A stretch of 12,296 nt of DNA from Opitutaceae bacterium. Lineage in GTDB: Bacteria; Verrucomicrobiota; Verrucomicrobiia; Opitutales; Opitutaceae. Below, one piece after another: positions 1-7,672 of the stretch. Below the pieces are notes generated by a model that was not told the DNA's origin, ran no database searches, and saw only the letters and a program-made list of their open reading frames with translations. How positions within the stretch are numbered: position 1 is the first letter of the stretch; each line of letters opens with the position of its first letter. The stretch is taken from NCBI GenBank assembly GCA_016763045.1, contig JAESUN010000185.1, forward strand, positions 1-12,296. Direction: 5' to 3'. Both the position numbers and the translations under genes were made by a program.

Positions 1-78
1 AAAAGGAGTCTTCCTAAAGGCGAAGGAGACATTAGTAAACTAGTTCGAGAAGATTTTTATGAGGGAATGACTCTTTAG
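1..78 (+). CDS. Possible C-terminal tail of an upstream gene (partial)
   Basis: Frame 1 is open from the window edge for 25 codons and stops at TAG 76-78. The visible tail is charged and ends REDFYEGMTL. The other two forward frames stop earlier (TAG at 41-43 and TAA at 13-15). The peptide is too short for family assignment and I do not recognise it. It could be the end of a real gene cut by the window or a chance open frame; the sequence to the left would decide. Confidence 0.3.
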   Translation, partial: KRSLPKGEGDISKLVREDFYEGMTL

Positions 79-240
79 AGGGCTCACTGTGATGTATGGG
101 ATTTTGAGAGTCTCTTTGATTCCTTAAATAAAGGGAAGTCGGATCGAATGTAAAAATAAGATTAGCGGAGGGTTGAGGGATGGGGTCTTCATGAGGTGGA
201 GATTCTCGGAATTTTCAAAAACTAGAAGGAGAATACAACT

Positions 241-288
241 GTGCTTCTCATGTTAAATTATTCTGCTGGAGAAGAACGCTTGTGTTGA
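241..288 (+). CDS. Possible 15-aa leader peptide (uORF) ahead of the AEC permease
   Basis: A good Shine-Dalgarno (AAGGAG at 226-231) lies 9 nt before GTG 241, which opens a 15-codon frame (MLLMLNYSAGEERLC) ending at TGA 286-288. The permease start at ATG 318 follows 29 nt later. The ribosome site is the best in the window yet is not placed for the permease itself, so it may serve a leader peptide or be chance. The uORF stop overlaps a possible GTG start (282) of the permease frame. No attenuator hairpin is obvious. Confidence 0.25.
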   Translation: MLLMLNYSAGEERLC

Positions 289-317
289 GTTGTGGATCTA
301 TCTATGGAGAGCACACA

Positions 318-1265
318 ATGACTACCTACTGGCAGATTCTTGGATTGATAGCCCCTGTTCTGGCAATTATTGGAATTGGCATTTTGGTGCGTCGCTACGG
401 CCTTTTGCAGAAGGAAGCAGATGTCAGTTTAATGAGACTCGTGGTCGATTTGTTTTTCCCTTGCCTTATTTTCGAGGCGATCATGGGGAATTCGGCAATG
501 AGGGAATCCTCAAATATATTGCCTCCTTTTTTGATGGGGGCGGGTACGATATTGCTGGGGTATTTATTCGGGTTTTGGATTGGGAAAGGTCTTGGGTTTT
601 CTTCCGGAAAGGGGCTAAGGACTTTTGCTTTCTCGGTAGGAATATATAATTATGGTTATATCCCTATTCCTCTAGTGGAGAATATTTTTGGGAAGGAGGC
701 GTTGGGTGTTTTGTTTGTTCACAACATGGGAGCCATGGTCGTTATTTGGACGGTGGGTGTTCTCATTCTTGCCGGAACGAGTTCTCTGGAAGGGCTTCGT
801 AAGCTCATTAATGCTCCTAATATTTCGATCATTTTGGCCATTTCACTCAATGGAATGGGAGCCGCTGATTATGTCCCTGAAATGGTGCATTCTATTGCTG
901 TCCCATTGGGGGCGTGTGCTGTGCCTGCTGCATTGCTTTTAGTGGGAGCAACTTTGGAGGGTTATCTTGGCAAGATAAAGGAGGTGTTCGACTGGAAGGT
1001 TTGTACTGGAGCGACACTGTTGAGACTTGGATTGTTGCCTCTGATCTTCTTATTTTTAACTAAGTATTTGCCTCTGTCAGAAGAATTAAAGCAGGTGATG
1101 GTTGTTGCATCAGCGATGCCTGCTGGGATCTTCCCGTTGGTTATTGCTCGGCATTATGGAGGGCAACCATTGATGGCCGCTCAGGTAATTATAAGTACGA
1201 CGGTGATCGGATTGATCGTTATTCCTCTGTGGATCGAATTTGGAATCTGGTTCGTCGAATTATAA
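318..1265 (+). CDS. AEC (auxin efflux carrier) family permease
   Basis: This is an inner-membrane secondary transporter of the AEC/membrane transport protein family, whose bacterial members export or exchange small organic acids such as malate; the substrate here cannot be read. The 315-residue product has about ten hydrophobic segments (near residues 7-25, 41-57, 69-90, 102-122, 130-151, 167-185, 200-217, 231-249, 258-278 and 289-309). Family hallmarks are the Asn/Pro-rich helix IYNYGYIPIPLVEN (109-122) and the late helix ASAMPAGIFPLVIARHYGG (264-282). Length is normal. I chose ATG 318 because GGAG at 306-309 precedes it by 8 nt and the protein then starts just before the first helix, as in the family. 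GTG 282 in the same frame would add 12 unconserved-looking residues. It appears monocistronic, with 393 nt to the next gene. Confidence 0.88.
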   Translation: MTTYWQILGLIAPVLAIIGIGILVRRYGLLQKEADVSLMRLVVDLFFPCLIFEAIMGNSAMRESSNILPPFLMGAGTILLGYLFGFWIGKGLGFSSGKGLRTFAFSVGIYNYGYIPIPLVENIFGKEALGVLFVHNMGAMVVIWTVGVLILAGTSSLEGLRKLINAPNISIILAISLNGMGAADYVPEMVHSIAVPLGACAVPAALLLVGATLEGYLGKIKEVFDWKVCTGATLLRLGLLPLIFLFLTKYLPLSEELKQVMVVASAMPAGIFPLVIARHYGGQPLMAAQVIISTTVIGLIVIPLWIEFGIWFVEL

Positions 1266-1321
1266 GTATTTGTTAGTGTCTTATAATAAGCAGTTTGCAT
1301 TGTTTTAGAGGTCTTTTTTTT
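1260..1321 (+). terminator. Weak candidate terminator after the permease gene
   Basis: A perfect 7-bp inverted repeat TTATAAG (1260-1266) / CTTATAA (1280-1286) spans the permease stop codon, and a T8 run lies at 1314-1321. The stem is entirely A/T-rich and is about 27 nt from the T-run, so this is not a canonical intrinsic terminator. It is the only terminator-like sequence I see after the gene. Confidence 0.25.
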
Positions 1322-1658
1322 GGTGGATAATGTCGCCAAGCACGGGGTTGTGTAAAAAGAGGGGTGTTTTCTCTAGAAAACATTCCAGATTTCTCCTCAT
1401 TTGCCGAAAGAATAGGTGAGCAAAACTCCTCAGTTCTTATGAGAGAGGAGCCTGTCTTATTTATTTAACAACCGAGCTACCAGTGAATATCCCCCTCCTA
1501 CAGTTTTTTTACTTCCAAGTGAACATTTCGAAGCGAATAGCTCTCTCCGAGATGATAAAACCCATGAGAAGTATTCATTCCGTCTTTTTAACAAATAATT
1601 TACTCTTATTGGGACTGGTCGAGCAGGGAGTAGAGAGAGGATCCAATTACGAAGTATC
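1322..1658. other. Noncoding leader upstream of the hybrid kinase
   Basis: I see no convincing gene here. Two small hairpins are visible: GTTTTC-TCTA-GAAAAC (1366-1381) and CTCCTC (1426-1431) paired with GAGGAG (1445-1450) across a 13-nt loop. Neither is followed by a T-run. A 67-codon reverse frame covers 1457-1660 but has no family features. The promoter of the kinase operon probably lies here; I could not pick -35/-10 boxes with confidence. Confidence 0.4.
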
Positions 1659-4637
1659 ATGATCAGGACAATTTTTTCAAAAAAGAGGCGGATACATCCG
1701 CGACTTAAGAAGCAGTTAAAAAGCGTTTATGGAGAAGATGTTCCTCGGGATTCAACGTTTCGGAAATTGTTGGATCATATTGATGAAACCTATTCTCACC
1801 AGTCGGAATCGGCAGATGAAAAAGACAGTAAGATTGTCGAAGCCTTTGGTGTGTCCCATGAAGTCATCGAGCACGGGAAGAATGATGAATTGTTAGAAAG
1901 TGCTCTGCAGCATGTTTCTGAAGCCGTAATCATCACAACAAATTTAGAAATTATTGAAGGAAAATCCTCGATTGTATACGCAAATCAGGCGTTCCTGGAT
2001 TTAACAGGATTTGCCAGAGAAGAGGTTTGTGGGATTGATCCGAGAGCTTTTGTCGGCGCTACCGTGGATCGTTCTGTTCACAAAAAACTTCGTAAGGGGT
2101 TTCGAGAAGACAAGGCATTCTCTTGTCGATTGGCCCTAAATTGCAAATCTGCTTCAGATTATGTTATGGAAGGAACCTTCAATCCGTTGAAGGATCGTTA
2201 TGGGGTCGTTACTCATTGGGCTCATGTTTTACGTGATACCTCTGAACAGGATATGGTAGTTCGTGCATTGCACGAAAGTGAACAACGTTATCGTGCGGTT
2301 ATTGATAATATTCGTGAGGTTGTTTTCCAGACAGATAGTGAAGGAAATTGGATTTTCCTCAATCCCATGTGGAAGGAGATAACAGGCTTTACTGTGAACG
2401 AAACTCTCGGGAAAAATTTTCTGGATTATGTTCACCCTGATGACAGGGCGCTTAATGAGATTTTGATCCAACCATTGAGGCAAGGAAAGACTGATAGTTT
2501 TCGGAATGAGTTTCGTTATAAGAAGAAAAGCGGGGGGTATTGCTGGATCGAAGTATTTGCCCGGTTAGCGATTGATTCCTCAGGGGAAACCGTCGGTTTG
2601 TCCGGTACGCTTAATGATGTAACCGAACGTAAAAATTCTGAGCAGAAGCTTCGTAATTCGGAAGAGAAATTCCGAGTGATGTTTGTAACGTCCCCTGTGG
2701 GAATGGTTTTAACAGAAGTTGACGGAACATTTGTTGACGCAAATCAGGCATTTTTAAATATCATCGGATATAGGGCTGTTGAAACAGAAAATTTAAGTAT
2801 AGGGCAGATAACACCTCCGGAATTTATGGAGCATGACCAGAAGCAATTCCAGCAGATGGAAGTTGATGGTCGTTATGCACCTTCGCAAAAAGAGTATCTT
2901 CATAAGAACGGGAAACGTATCCCTGTCTTAACAAGCGGTATGTTGGTAAAGGGCTCTGACGGTCGCCGGCAGATTTGGACGTTTGTTGAGGATATTACGG
3001 AGCGGAAAATAGTGGAAGAAGAGCGGCAGAAAGCGATGGAAGCTGCTGAAGATGCCAATAGAGCAAAATCAGATTTCTTGGCGACGATGAGTCATGAGAT
3101 TCGTACTCCGATGAATGGTATTATCGGAATGACAGGTCTTCTGATGGATACTGATTTAGACAGCGATCAGAGAAAATTTGCAGAAACAGTAAGAGTAAGT
3201 AGTGAAAATTTGCTTACGATCATTAATGAAATTCTTGATTTTTCAAAGATTGAATCAGGTCAGCTCCAATTGGAGGAACATCCTTTTGATTTAAACACAT
3301 GTATTGAGGATGCATTGGATCTCTTAGCACCAACGGCTTCCGCAAAAAAACTGGATCTAGGTTATCTTATGGGAGATAACATTCCGCAGATGGTTGTTGG
3401 TGATGTGACACGTCTGAGACAGGTGATTGTGAATCTTATTGGTAATGCGATCAAGTTTACGCATGAGGGTGAGGTTATTGTTGAAGTAACTCGTATTCCG
3501 GATCCGACGATTCAGTCGGGAGATGGCGGTTATGAGCCGATCAAACTGAGGATTGCTGTTAAGGATACAGGGATAGGTATTCCTAAGGATAAGATTAATC
3601 GTTTGTTTCAGCCGTTTTCTCAGGTGGATGCATCTACCACTCGTCAGTTTGGTGGAACAGGGCTAGGCCTCGCTATCTGTAAGAAATTAACAGGTGTGAT
3701 GGGCGGAAAAATCTGGGTTGAGAGTGAAGAGGGTAAAGGCTCGCGCTTTATTTTTACGACGCAGCTTGGTGTTTGCGAACCTACGGACAGTATCAGAGAA
3801 GAGAAGCCGCTCTCAGCACTTTCAGGAAAGAGGGTTCTTGTTGTTGATGATAGTAAGACAAATCGGAAGATTCTACGTATCCAGATGGAGCGTTTGGGGA
3901 TGTCTGTTTTTGAGGCAGAGGATGGAGAAAAAGCTCTGGAGCTTGTGAAGGGTGGAGAGAAGTATGATTTTGGCTTCATTGATTTTCAAATGCCTATAAT
4001 GAATGGAATTGTTCTTTCTGAAGAAATCCGTAAAATTCGTTCTGAGAAAGAAATGACGTTGATCTTCCTTCCCTCTGTATCGAGGACGGAAGAAGAGATT
4101 CGTACAGCTCGGGTTAATTTCCAGGCAGTGATGCCTAAACCAATACACTGCTCTCAGATTCCGAATGTTCTGGTGAGTTTATTAAGCGCAAAGGACAATA
4201 AGGACAAGCAGGATGTTGTTGCTTCCCCTGCAGTCGTAGATCCGAAAATGAGTGAGCAATTTCCTTTGAGAATTTTGCTGGCAGAAGACCATATGGTTAA
4301 TCAAAAGGTTGCTTTGCGTGTTCTCAAAAAAATGGGTTATAATGCAGATGTTGCCAATAATGGTAGAGAAGCTTTGGAAGCACTGGAACGCCAAGACTAC
4401 GATGTTGTTCTGATGGATGTGCAGATGCCGGAATTAGATGGTCTTGAGGCGACGCAGGAAATTATTAAGCGATGGGATGAGGATGTTCGCCCCGTTATTG
4501 TGGCGATGACTGCAAATGCGATGCCTGAGGACGAAGAACGTTGTCTAGCGGCAGGAATGAATTTATATCTGAGCAAACCAATTCGAATAAGTGCATTACA
4601 AGACGCGCTTATGGAGGCTCATGATCTGAAAAAATAA
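1659..4637 (+). CDS. Soluble hybrid sensor histidine kinase, 3 PAS + HisKA + HATPase + 2 REC
   Basis: This 992-residue cytosolic hybrid kinase senses through PAS domains, autophosphorylates a His and passes the phosphoryl group to its own receivers. Domains in order: a basic helical N-terminus (1-75), PAS 1 (about 80-197), PAS 2 (about 205-325, ending in DVTERK), PAS 3 (about 333-450, ending in DITERK), a short coiled linker, HisKA with His479 in SHEIRTPMNG, and HATPase_c with N box around Asn596, DTGIGIP at 636-642 and GGTGLGL at 665-671. REC1 (about 724-838) has Asp730/731, acceptor Asp775 and Lys827. REC2 (about 870-985) has Glu876/Asp877, acceptor Asp920, Thr951 and Lys973. There is no membrane segment or signal peptide. 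In REC1 the conserved Thr/Ser position appears to be Pro805. All catalytic kinase motifs are intact. An HPt gene follows 11 nt downstream. The start lacks a well-spaced Shine-Dalgarno. The PAS ligand is unknown. Confidence 0.95.
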   Translation: MIRTIFSKKRRIHPRLKKQLKSVYGEDVPRDSTFRKLLDHIDETYSHQSESADEKDSKIVEAFGVSHEVIEHGKNDELLESALQHVSEAVIITTNLEIIEGKSSIVYANQAFLDLTGFAREEVCGIDPRAFVGATVDRSVHKKLRKGFREDKAFSCRLALNCKSASDYVMEGTFNPLKDRYGVVTHWAHVLRDTSEQDMVVRALHESEQRYRAVIDNIREVVFQTDSEGNWIFLNPMWKEITGFTVNETLGKNFLDYVHPDDRALNEILIQPLRQGKTDSFRNEFRYKKKSGGYCWIEVFARLAIDSSGETVGLSGTLNDVTERKNSEQKLRNSEEKFRVMFVTSPVGMVLTEVDGTFVDANQAFLNIIGYRAVETENLSIGQITPPEFMEHDQKQFQQMEVDGRYAPSQKEYLHKNGKRIPVLTSGMLVKGSDGRRQIWTFVEDITERKIVEEERQKAMEAAEDANRAKSDFLATMSHEIRTPMNGIIGMTGLLMDTDLDSDQRKFAETVRVSSENLLTIINEILDFSKIESGQLQLEEHPFDLNTCIEDALDLLAPTASAKKLDLGYLMGDNIPQMVVGDVTRLRQVIVNLIGNAIKFTHEGEVIVEVTRIPDPTIQSGDGGYEPIKLRIAVKDTGIGIPKDKINRLFQPFSQVDASTTRQFGGTGLGLAICKKLTGVMGGKIWVESEEGKGSRFIFTTQLGVCEPTDSIREEKPLSALSGKRVLVVDDSKTNRKILRIQMERLGMSVFEAEDGEKALELVKGGEKYDFGFIDFQMPIMNGIVLSEEIRKIRSEKEMTLIFLPSVSRTEEEIRTARVNFQAVMPKPIHCSQIPNVLVSLLSAKDNKDKQDVVASPAVVDPKMSEQFPLRILLAEDHMVNQKVALRVLKKMGYNADVANNGREALEALERQDYDVVLMDVQMPELDGLEATQEIIKRWDEDVRPVIVAMTANAMPEDEERCLAAGMNLYLSKPIRISALQDALMEAHDLKK

Positions 4638-4648
4638 GTATCAAAACA

Positions 4649-5023
4649 ATGAATAGACTAAATACTAACACAGCAATAAATTGGGATCAATTCTCCATGC
4701 TCATGGGAGAAACAACAGATCCTCAGGATGAGGAATTGACTGAATTATATAATATGTTCGTGAATGATACGGAGGCTCAGTTATCTAGCTTGGTTCAAGA
4801 CCAGTTGCCAGACGATCTCGCTAGTGTGGGCAAAGATGCTCATCGCATGAGAGGTGCTGCTGCCAGTTTCGGCTTTGAAGGGTTTACCGAAATTCTTAAC
4901 AAGATCGAGACAGAGATAGAATCTCTGAGTAAAGAGGATGTGAGCAGTTTATTGAGTTCTTCATTCGAGAGCTTTAAATCCTCAAGAGAGATTATTTCCT
5001 CTCGCTATAGCTACCTTGCTTAA
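4649..5023 (+). CDS. HPt (histidine phosphotransfer) domain protein
   Basis: This 124-residue single-domain protein is a histidine phosphotransferase that should shuttle phosphoryl groups between the receivers of the upstream kinase and another response regulator. The signature is AHRMRGAAASFGF, with His65 the probable phosphorylated residue followed by the usual xxxGxAxxxG pattern. The remainder is acidic and helical, as expected for a four-helix bundle. It starts 11 nt after the kinase stop codon with no recognisable Shine-Dalgarno, which suggests translational coupling within one operon. It could instead be viewed as a detached C-terminal HPt module of a tripartite hybrid kinase. The final target regulator is not in this window. 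Confidence 0.87.
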   Translation: MNRLNTNTAINWDQFSMLMGETTDPQDEELTELYNMFVNDTEAQLSSLVQDQLPDDLASVGKDAHRMRGAAASFGFEGFTEILNKIETEIESLSKEDVSSLLSSSFESFKSSREIISSRYSYLA

Positions 5024-5061
5024 GGCCTTCTAAAAAACTTTTTGTGCATAAGCTGAAGGCC
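5024..5061. terminator. Inverted repeat between convergent genes, possible weak terminator
   Basis: GGCCTTC (5024-5030) pairs with GAAGGCC (5055-5061) across a 24-nt A/T-rich loop, immediately after the HPt stop codon and inside the 85-nt gap between convergent genes. Position and symmetry suit a terminator for either strand, but no T-run follows on either side, so intrinsic termination is uncertain. Confidence 0.3.
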
Positions 5062-5108
5062 CCACTTTATTGGGTGTGACCGGGTTTTCTACAGAAAGGA
5101 TAGAGGCG

Positions 5109-6131
5109 TTATTTATCGAGGCATTTTACAATGTGAGTGTAAAGTATTTCTCCCATTGTATTGGCTTTGAGTAGTTGGCTATCTCCGTGAAAGAGCGATA
5201 ACTCTTTTCGGAGTTGGGCTACTTTTACTTTGGTGGAAATATCGTTGTGTTTCATGCAAGAAATAAGATCTTTGATTTGATCGTGTACAGCGTAAAAGCG
5301 CTGTGCCATAAGCGTTCTTTCTTCACTTTGATACTGTCGCATTGTTTCGATATTGAGCAGTTCTAGGCAAAGTTTTACAACTGGGTTGTTGTCTTTAAAA
5401 AACTGGGGAAGGTAGATGTTTTTACCTCCTTCATAGGACTGCTGATCGAAATCAATAGGGCGCACGCGATACTGTTCGTCTTCAAAATCTGGAGTGATAT
5501 CGACGACGTAATTGTAGGCTCGCATATCTCCTAAGAGTCGGACGAAGCAACGTTCATTAAATTTGATGAATTCCTTGGCGACTCTTACGAGGTTTCGGTT
5601 CGTTCGTTCGAGGTACCCATTTAGAAATCTGTCCCCTGGAATTCCGGAGATATGTTCTTCGATGAGTGTTTCTCCTTTGACGAGGAAGTGAATGCGACTG
5701 GGGGAGAGTAGCTCTTCCAGTTCAAGGCCATAAATACGGGAAGAATCTGCCTTTTTTACATAGAAGTAATCGTAGTTATCGTTGAACTGATTAACGATTC
5801 GGACCCTGAAGGGTTTTGTATTTCCGAAAACACAACAGTCGATTCTGTCGACGACCAAATGAGCCCGTTGAGAGAGGTCTCCTGCCGCTTTTAATAGAGA
5901 GTAAATGATAGCCATGCCGGCGTTTATTTCAGCGGCTAACTCTCCGTTGTAGATGACTGTTTCCCAAAGTGTGTCTTGTCCGTTTTTATCGAGAAGGGGG
6001 ATGGATTCAGAGAAACGCGTAAGATCACTGTAGCTTACGGGGATGTCCGCTTTGCGGCGATGCTGTGCCAGGTATTCGCGCAAAGGTTCTGTGACCGGAA
6101 AGTAAATTTTCTTTTTTGAAATGACCTGCAT
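5109..6131 (-). CDS. Uncharacterised protein with possible protein-kinase-like fold
   Basis: I do not recognise a named family for this 340-residue protein. Reading it against kinase-like folds, I see a series in the right order: a beta-strand lysine pair (FYVKKAD, Lys126/127), a following acidic helix (LELEELLS, Glu139/140), a hinge-like segment (LIEEHISG, 156-163), a catalytic-loop-like LLGDMRAYNYVVD (199-211, Asp202 and Asn207) and a metal-binding-like PIDFDQ (225-230, Asp227 or Asp229). This resembles the GDxxxxN...DFD arrangement of aminoglycoside phosphotransferase- and HipA-like kinases. No glycine-rich loop is clear. The C-terminus (about 255-340) is charged and helical. There is no signal peptide or membrane segment, so it should be cytosolic. 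It is convergent with the HPt gene and separated from the OMP gene upstream by a strong terminator, so it is probably transcribed alone. There is no clear Shine-Dalgarno before ATG 6131. That it is a real gene is likely; the fold is inference. Confidence 0.75.
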   Translation of the reverse strand: MQVISKKKIYFPVTEPLREYLAQHRRKADIPVSYSDLTRFSESIPLLDKNGQDTLWETVIYNGELAAEINAGMAIIYSLLKAAGDLSQRAHLVVDRIDCCVFGNTKPFRVRIVNQFNDNYDYFYVKKADSSRIYGLELEELLSPSRIHFLVKGETLIEEHISGIPGDRFLNGYLERTNRNLVRVAKEFIKFNERCFVRLLGDMRAYNYVVDITPDFEDEQYRVRPIDFDQQSYEGGKNIYLPQFFKDNNPVVKLCLELLNIETMRQYQSEERTLMAQRFYAVHDQIKDLISCMKHNDISTKVKVAQLRKELSLFHGDSQLLKANTMGEILYTHIVKCLDK

Positions 6132-6252
6132 GAGTTTGCTTAGAAAAACCGGACGCTGAAAAGAGAGCTTCTTTCTTGATAGAGGCTTATATCTTTCTTT
6201 TTGCCAATGGCGAAATTTACAAGGTAAAATGACTGTCTCGTCGAAGGGATTA

Positions 6253-6262
6253 GAAGGCCTTC
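6253..6262. repeat. 10-bp perfect palindrome GAAGGCCTTC
   Basis: A self-complementary decamer lies between the OMP terminator and the start of the kinase-like gene. The same half-sequences (GGCCTTC and GAAGGCC) form the inverted repeat at 5024-5061 on the other side of that gene. It could be an operator or chance. Confidence 0.25.
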
Positions 6263-6275
6263 CGGTAGATCCAAA

Positions 6276-6310
6276 AAAGCCCCTGTCGCGATGAGCAGGG
6301 GCTTTCTTTT
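6276..6310 (-). terminator. Strong intrinsic terminator of the OMP gene (bidirectional shape)
   Basis: A 10-bp stem (6276-6285 with 6296-6305, core GCCCCTG/CAGGGGC) closes a 10-nt loop. On the minus strand the stem runs straight into a T-run (A6 at 6273-6278 on the plus strand), placed 16 nt after the stop codon of the OMP gene at 6326. A TTTCTTTT tract on the plus side makes it potentially bidirectional, although no plus-strand gene ends here. It separates the OMP gene from the kinase-like gene. Confidence 0.88.
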
Positions 6311-6325
6311 AACGTAAAGCGGTGA

Positions 6326-7672
6326 TTAGAATTTCCATGAAAGTTGAGCACTGATAATATCAGCGGATCCACTGAAAGTTCCCAATAGATTATGTGTCTG
6401 GTCATCTGTATTGTTAATCGGAGCACTGCCAACGAAGAGATGTGTATAGGCTAGATCAAAATTTACTTTTTCGGAGACTTTCCAGTTGAATCCTAGAGCA
6501 ATTCGAGTTCTGTCGGCGTCTGGTATTCTAGGACCACGAAGTAGTGCGCTTGAGACAGGGGTTTCATCATAACCAGCACCCATTTTCAGGGTGACGGAAT
6601 CAGATAACAAGTAGTTTAAGCCGAGAGAATAGGCTAGGGCATCTTCCCAGTTATAGGTAACAGAGGAATCAGGTGTTCCCGGGTTTGAAAAATCGATTGC
6701 GAGTGCCTGAAACCGACTCCAACGAGTCCAGGTGATATTTCCCATTAGAGCCCATCCACCTTCTAGGGTGCTGTAGAAATGGGCTGAAACTGTTTCTGGA
6801 AGAGTTACGTCTGCTGTTATAGATTGCGTAAAAAAGGTTGGTGCAAAAGGAGCAGGGACATTGGTTAAGACGGCTTCTCCCGAAAGTTCATGAGAAGCCT
6901 TTGAACGGTAGTGAACTCCAATGCGAGTCTCTTCAGTTGCTTGGTACATGAATCCTAGATTATATCCGATGCTTGTATCATCTCCTGAAACGACGACTTT
7001 TCCATCGGCAGAACCAGGTAGAAAACCAGGAATACTCAGGGCAAATCCAGCCAGACCAAAGTCGATTGCATTGCTCAGTTCAGCATCAATGAACTTAAAG
7101 TTGAGACCTGCTCCGAAGGAGAGTTTATCTGTCAGTTTGATCCCAACAGAAGGGTTCAGGTGCATCGCTGTGATGTCGGATTTAATTCCATGGTAGCGTC
7201 CAACCCAATCATCGTCATACTCTGTTGCAAAACCGAAAGGAACATGAAGTCCAATTCCGGCAACAATGCGGTCCGTAATCGGTGTCGAAAAGTAAATGGT
7301 TGGAATGATAACCGAGACACCTCCATCATTTCCATTATTCCCAGTAATAGGGAAAGCGCCAGCGACCGTGGATCCCTGATCTACGTAGTCGATAGAAACA
7401 AGAACAACATTGATTGAGGCGACAAAGTTGCTTTCCTTTAAGTAAGTGAGGCCAGCCGGATTATAATAGATAACCGATGCATCAGAAGCTTCTGCTGCAT
7501 TGGAAAAGGCATTTCCTGCGCCAGAGGCGTTTTGCTCCATCAGAGCGAAACCTGCTCCAACTGCCTGGGAGGTTGTCATCAGGGCCGCAATGACCACAGT
7601 GCACAATGAAAGATAACGATACAGAATTTTACCAGGGGATGGTTTCTGTGCAGAAATAGAGTTTATAGACAT
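6326..7672 (-). CDS. OmpP1/FadL/TodX-family outer-membrane transport protein
   Basis: This 448-residue outer-membrane beta-barrel belongs to the FadL family, whose members carry long-chain fatty acids or other hydrophobic compounds across the outer membrane. The N-terminus has a signal peptide: a basic stretch, a hydrophobic core (about 21-34) and a likely cleavage after VGA (residue 40). The mature protein opens with GFALMEQNASGAGNAF, then ASDASVIYYNPAGLTYL, which are the family's hatch-domain hallmarks (the NPAG motif is especially typical). The rest has alternating beta-strand character, and the protein ends LSWKF, with the terminal Phe used for barrel insertion. Length is normal. The gene is probably monocistronic: it ends at the strong terminator at 6276-6305 and diverges from the flavoprotein gene. 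No Shine-Dalgarno is evident before ATG 7672. The substrate cannot be deduced. Confidence 0.93.
   Translation of the reverse strand: MSINSISAQKPSPGKILYRYLSLCTVVIAALMTTSQAVGAGFALMEQNASGAGNAFSNAAEASDASVIYYNPAGLTYLKESNFVASINVVLVSIDYVDQGSTVAGAFPITGNNGNDGGVSVIIPTIYFSTPITDRIVAGIGLHVPFGFATEYDDDWVGRYHGIKSDITAMHLNPSVGIKLTDKLSFGAGLNFKFIDAELSNAIDFGLAGFALSIPGFLPGSADGKVVVSGDDTSIGYNLGFMYQATEETRIGVHYRSKASHELSGEAVLTNVPAPFAPTFFTQSITADVTLPETVSAHFYSTLEGGWALMGNITWTRWSRFQALAIDFSNPGTPDSSVTYNWEDALAYSLGLNYLLSDSVTLKMGAGYDETPVSSALLRGPRIPDADRTRIALGFNWKVSEKVNFDLAYTHLFVGSAPINNTDDQTHNLLGTFSGSADIISAQLSWKF

Noticed and set aside
1457..1660. 67-codon reverse-strand open frame upstream of the kinase
   Set aside because: No family features, no ribosome site, basic and low-complexity composition, and it overlaps the kinase start. 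It looks like a chance frame in a noncoding leader.
3644..4148. Reverse-strand frames of 111 and 91 codons inside the hybrid kinase gene
   Set aside because: They lie antisense to intact HATPase and receiver domains and their products are Ser/Pro- or Arg-rich without family character.
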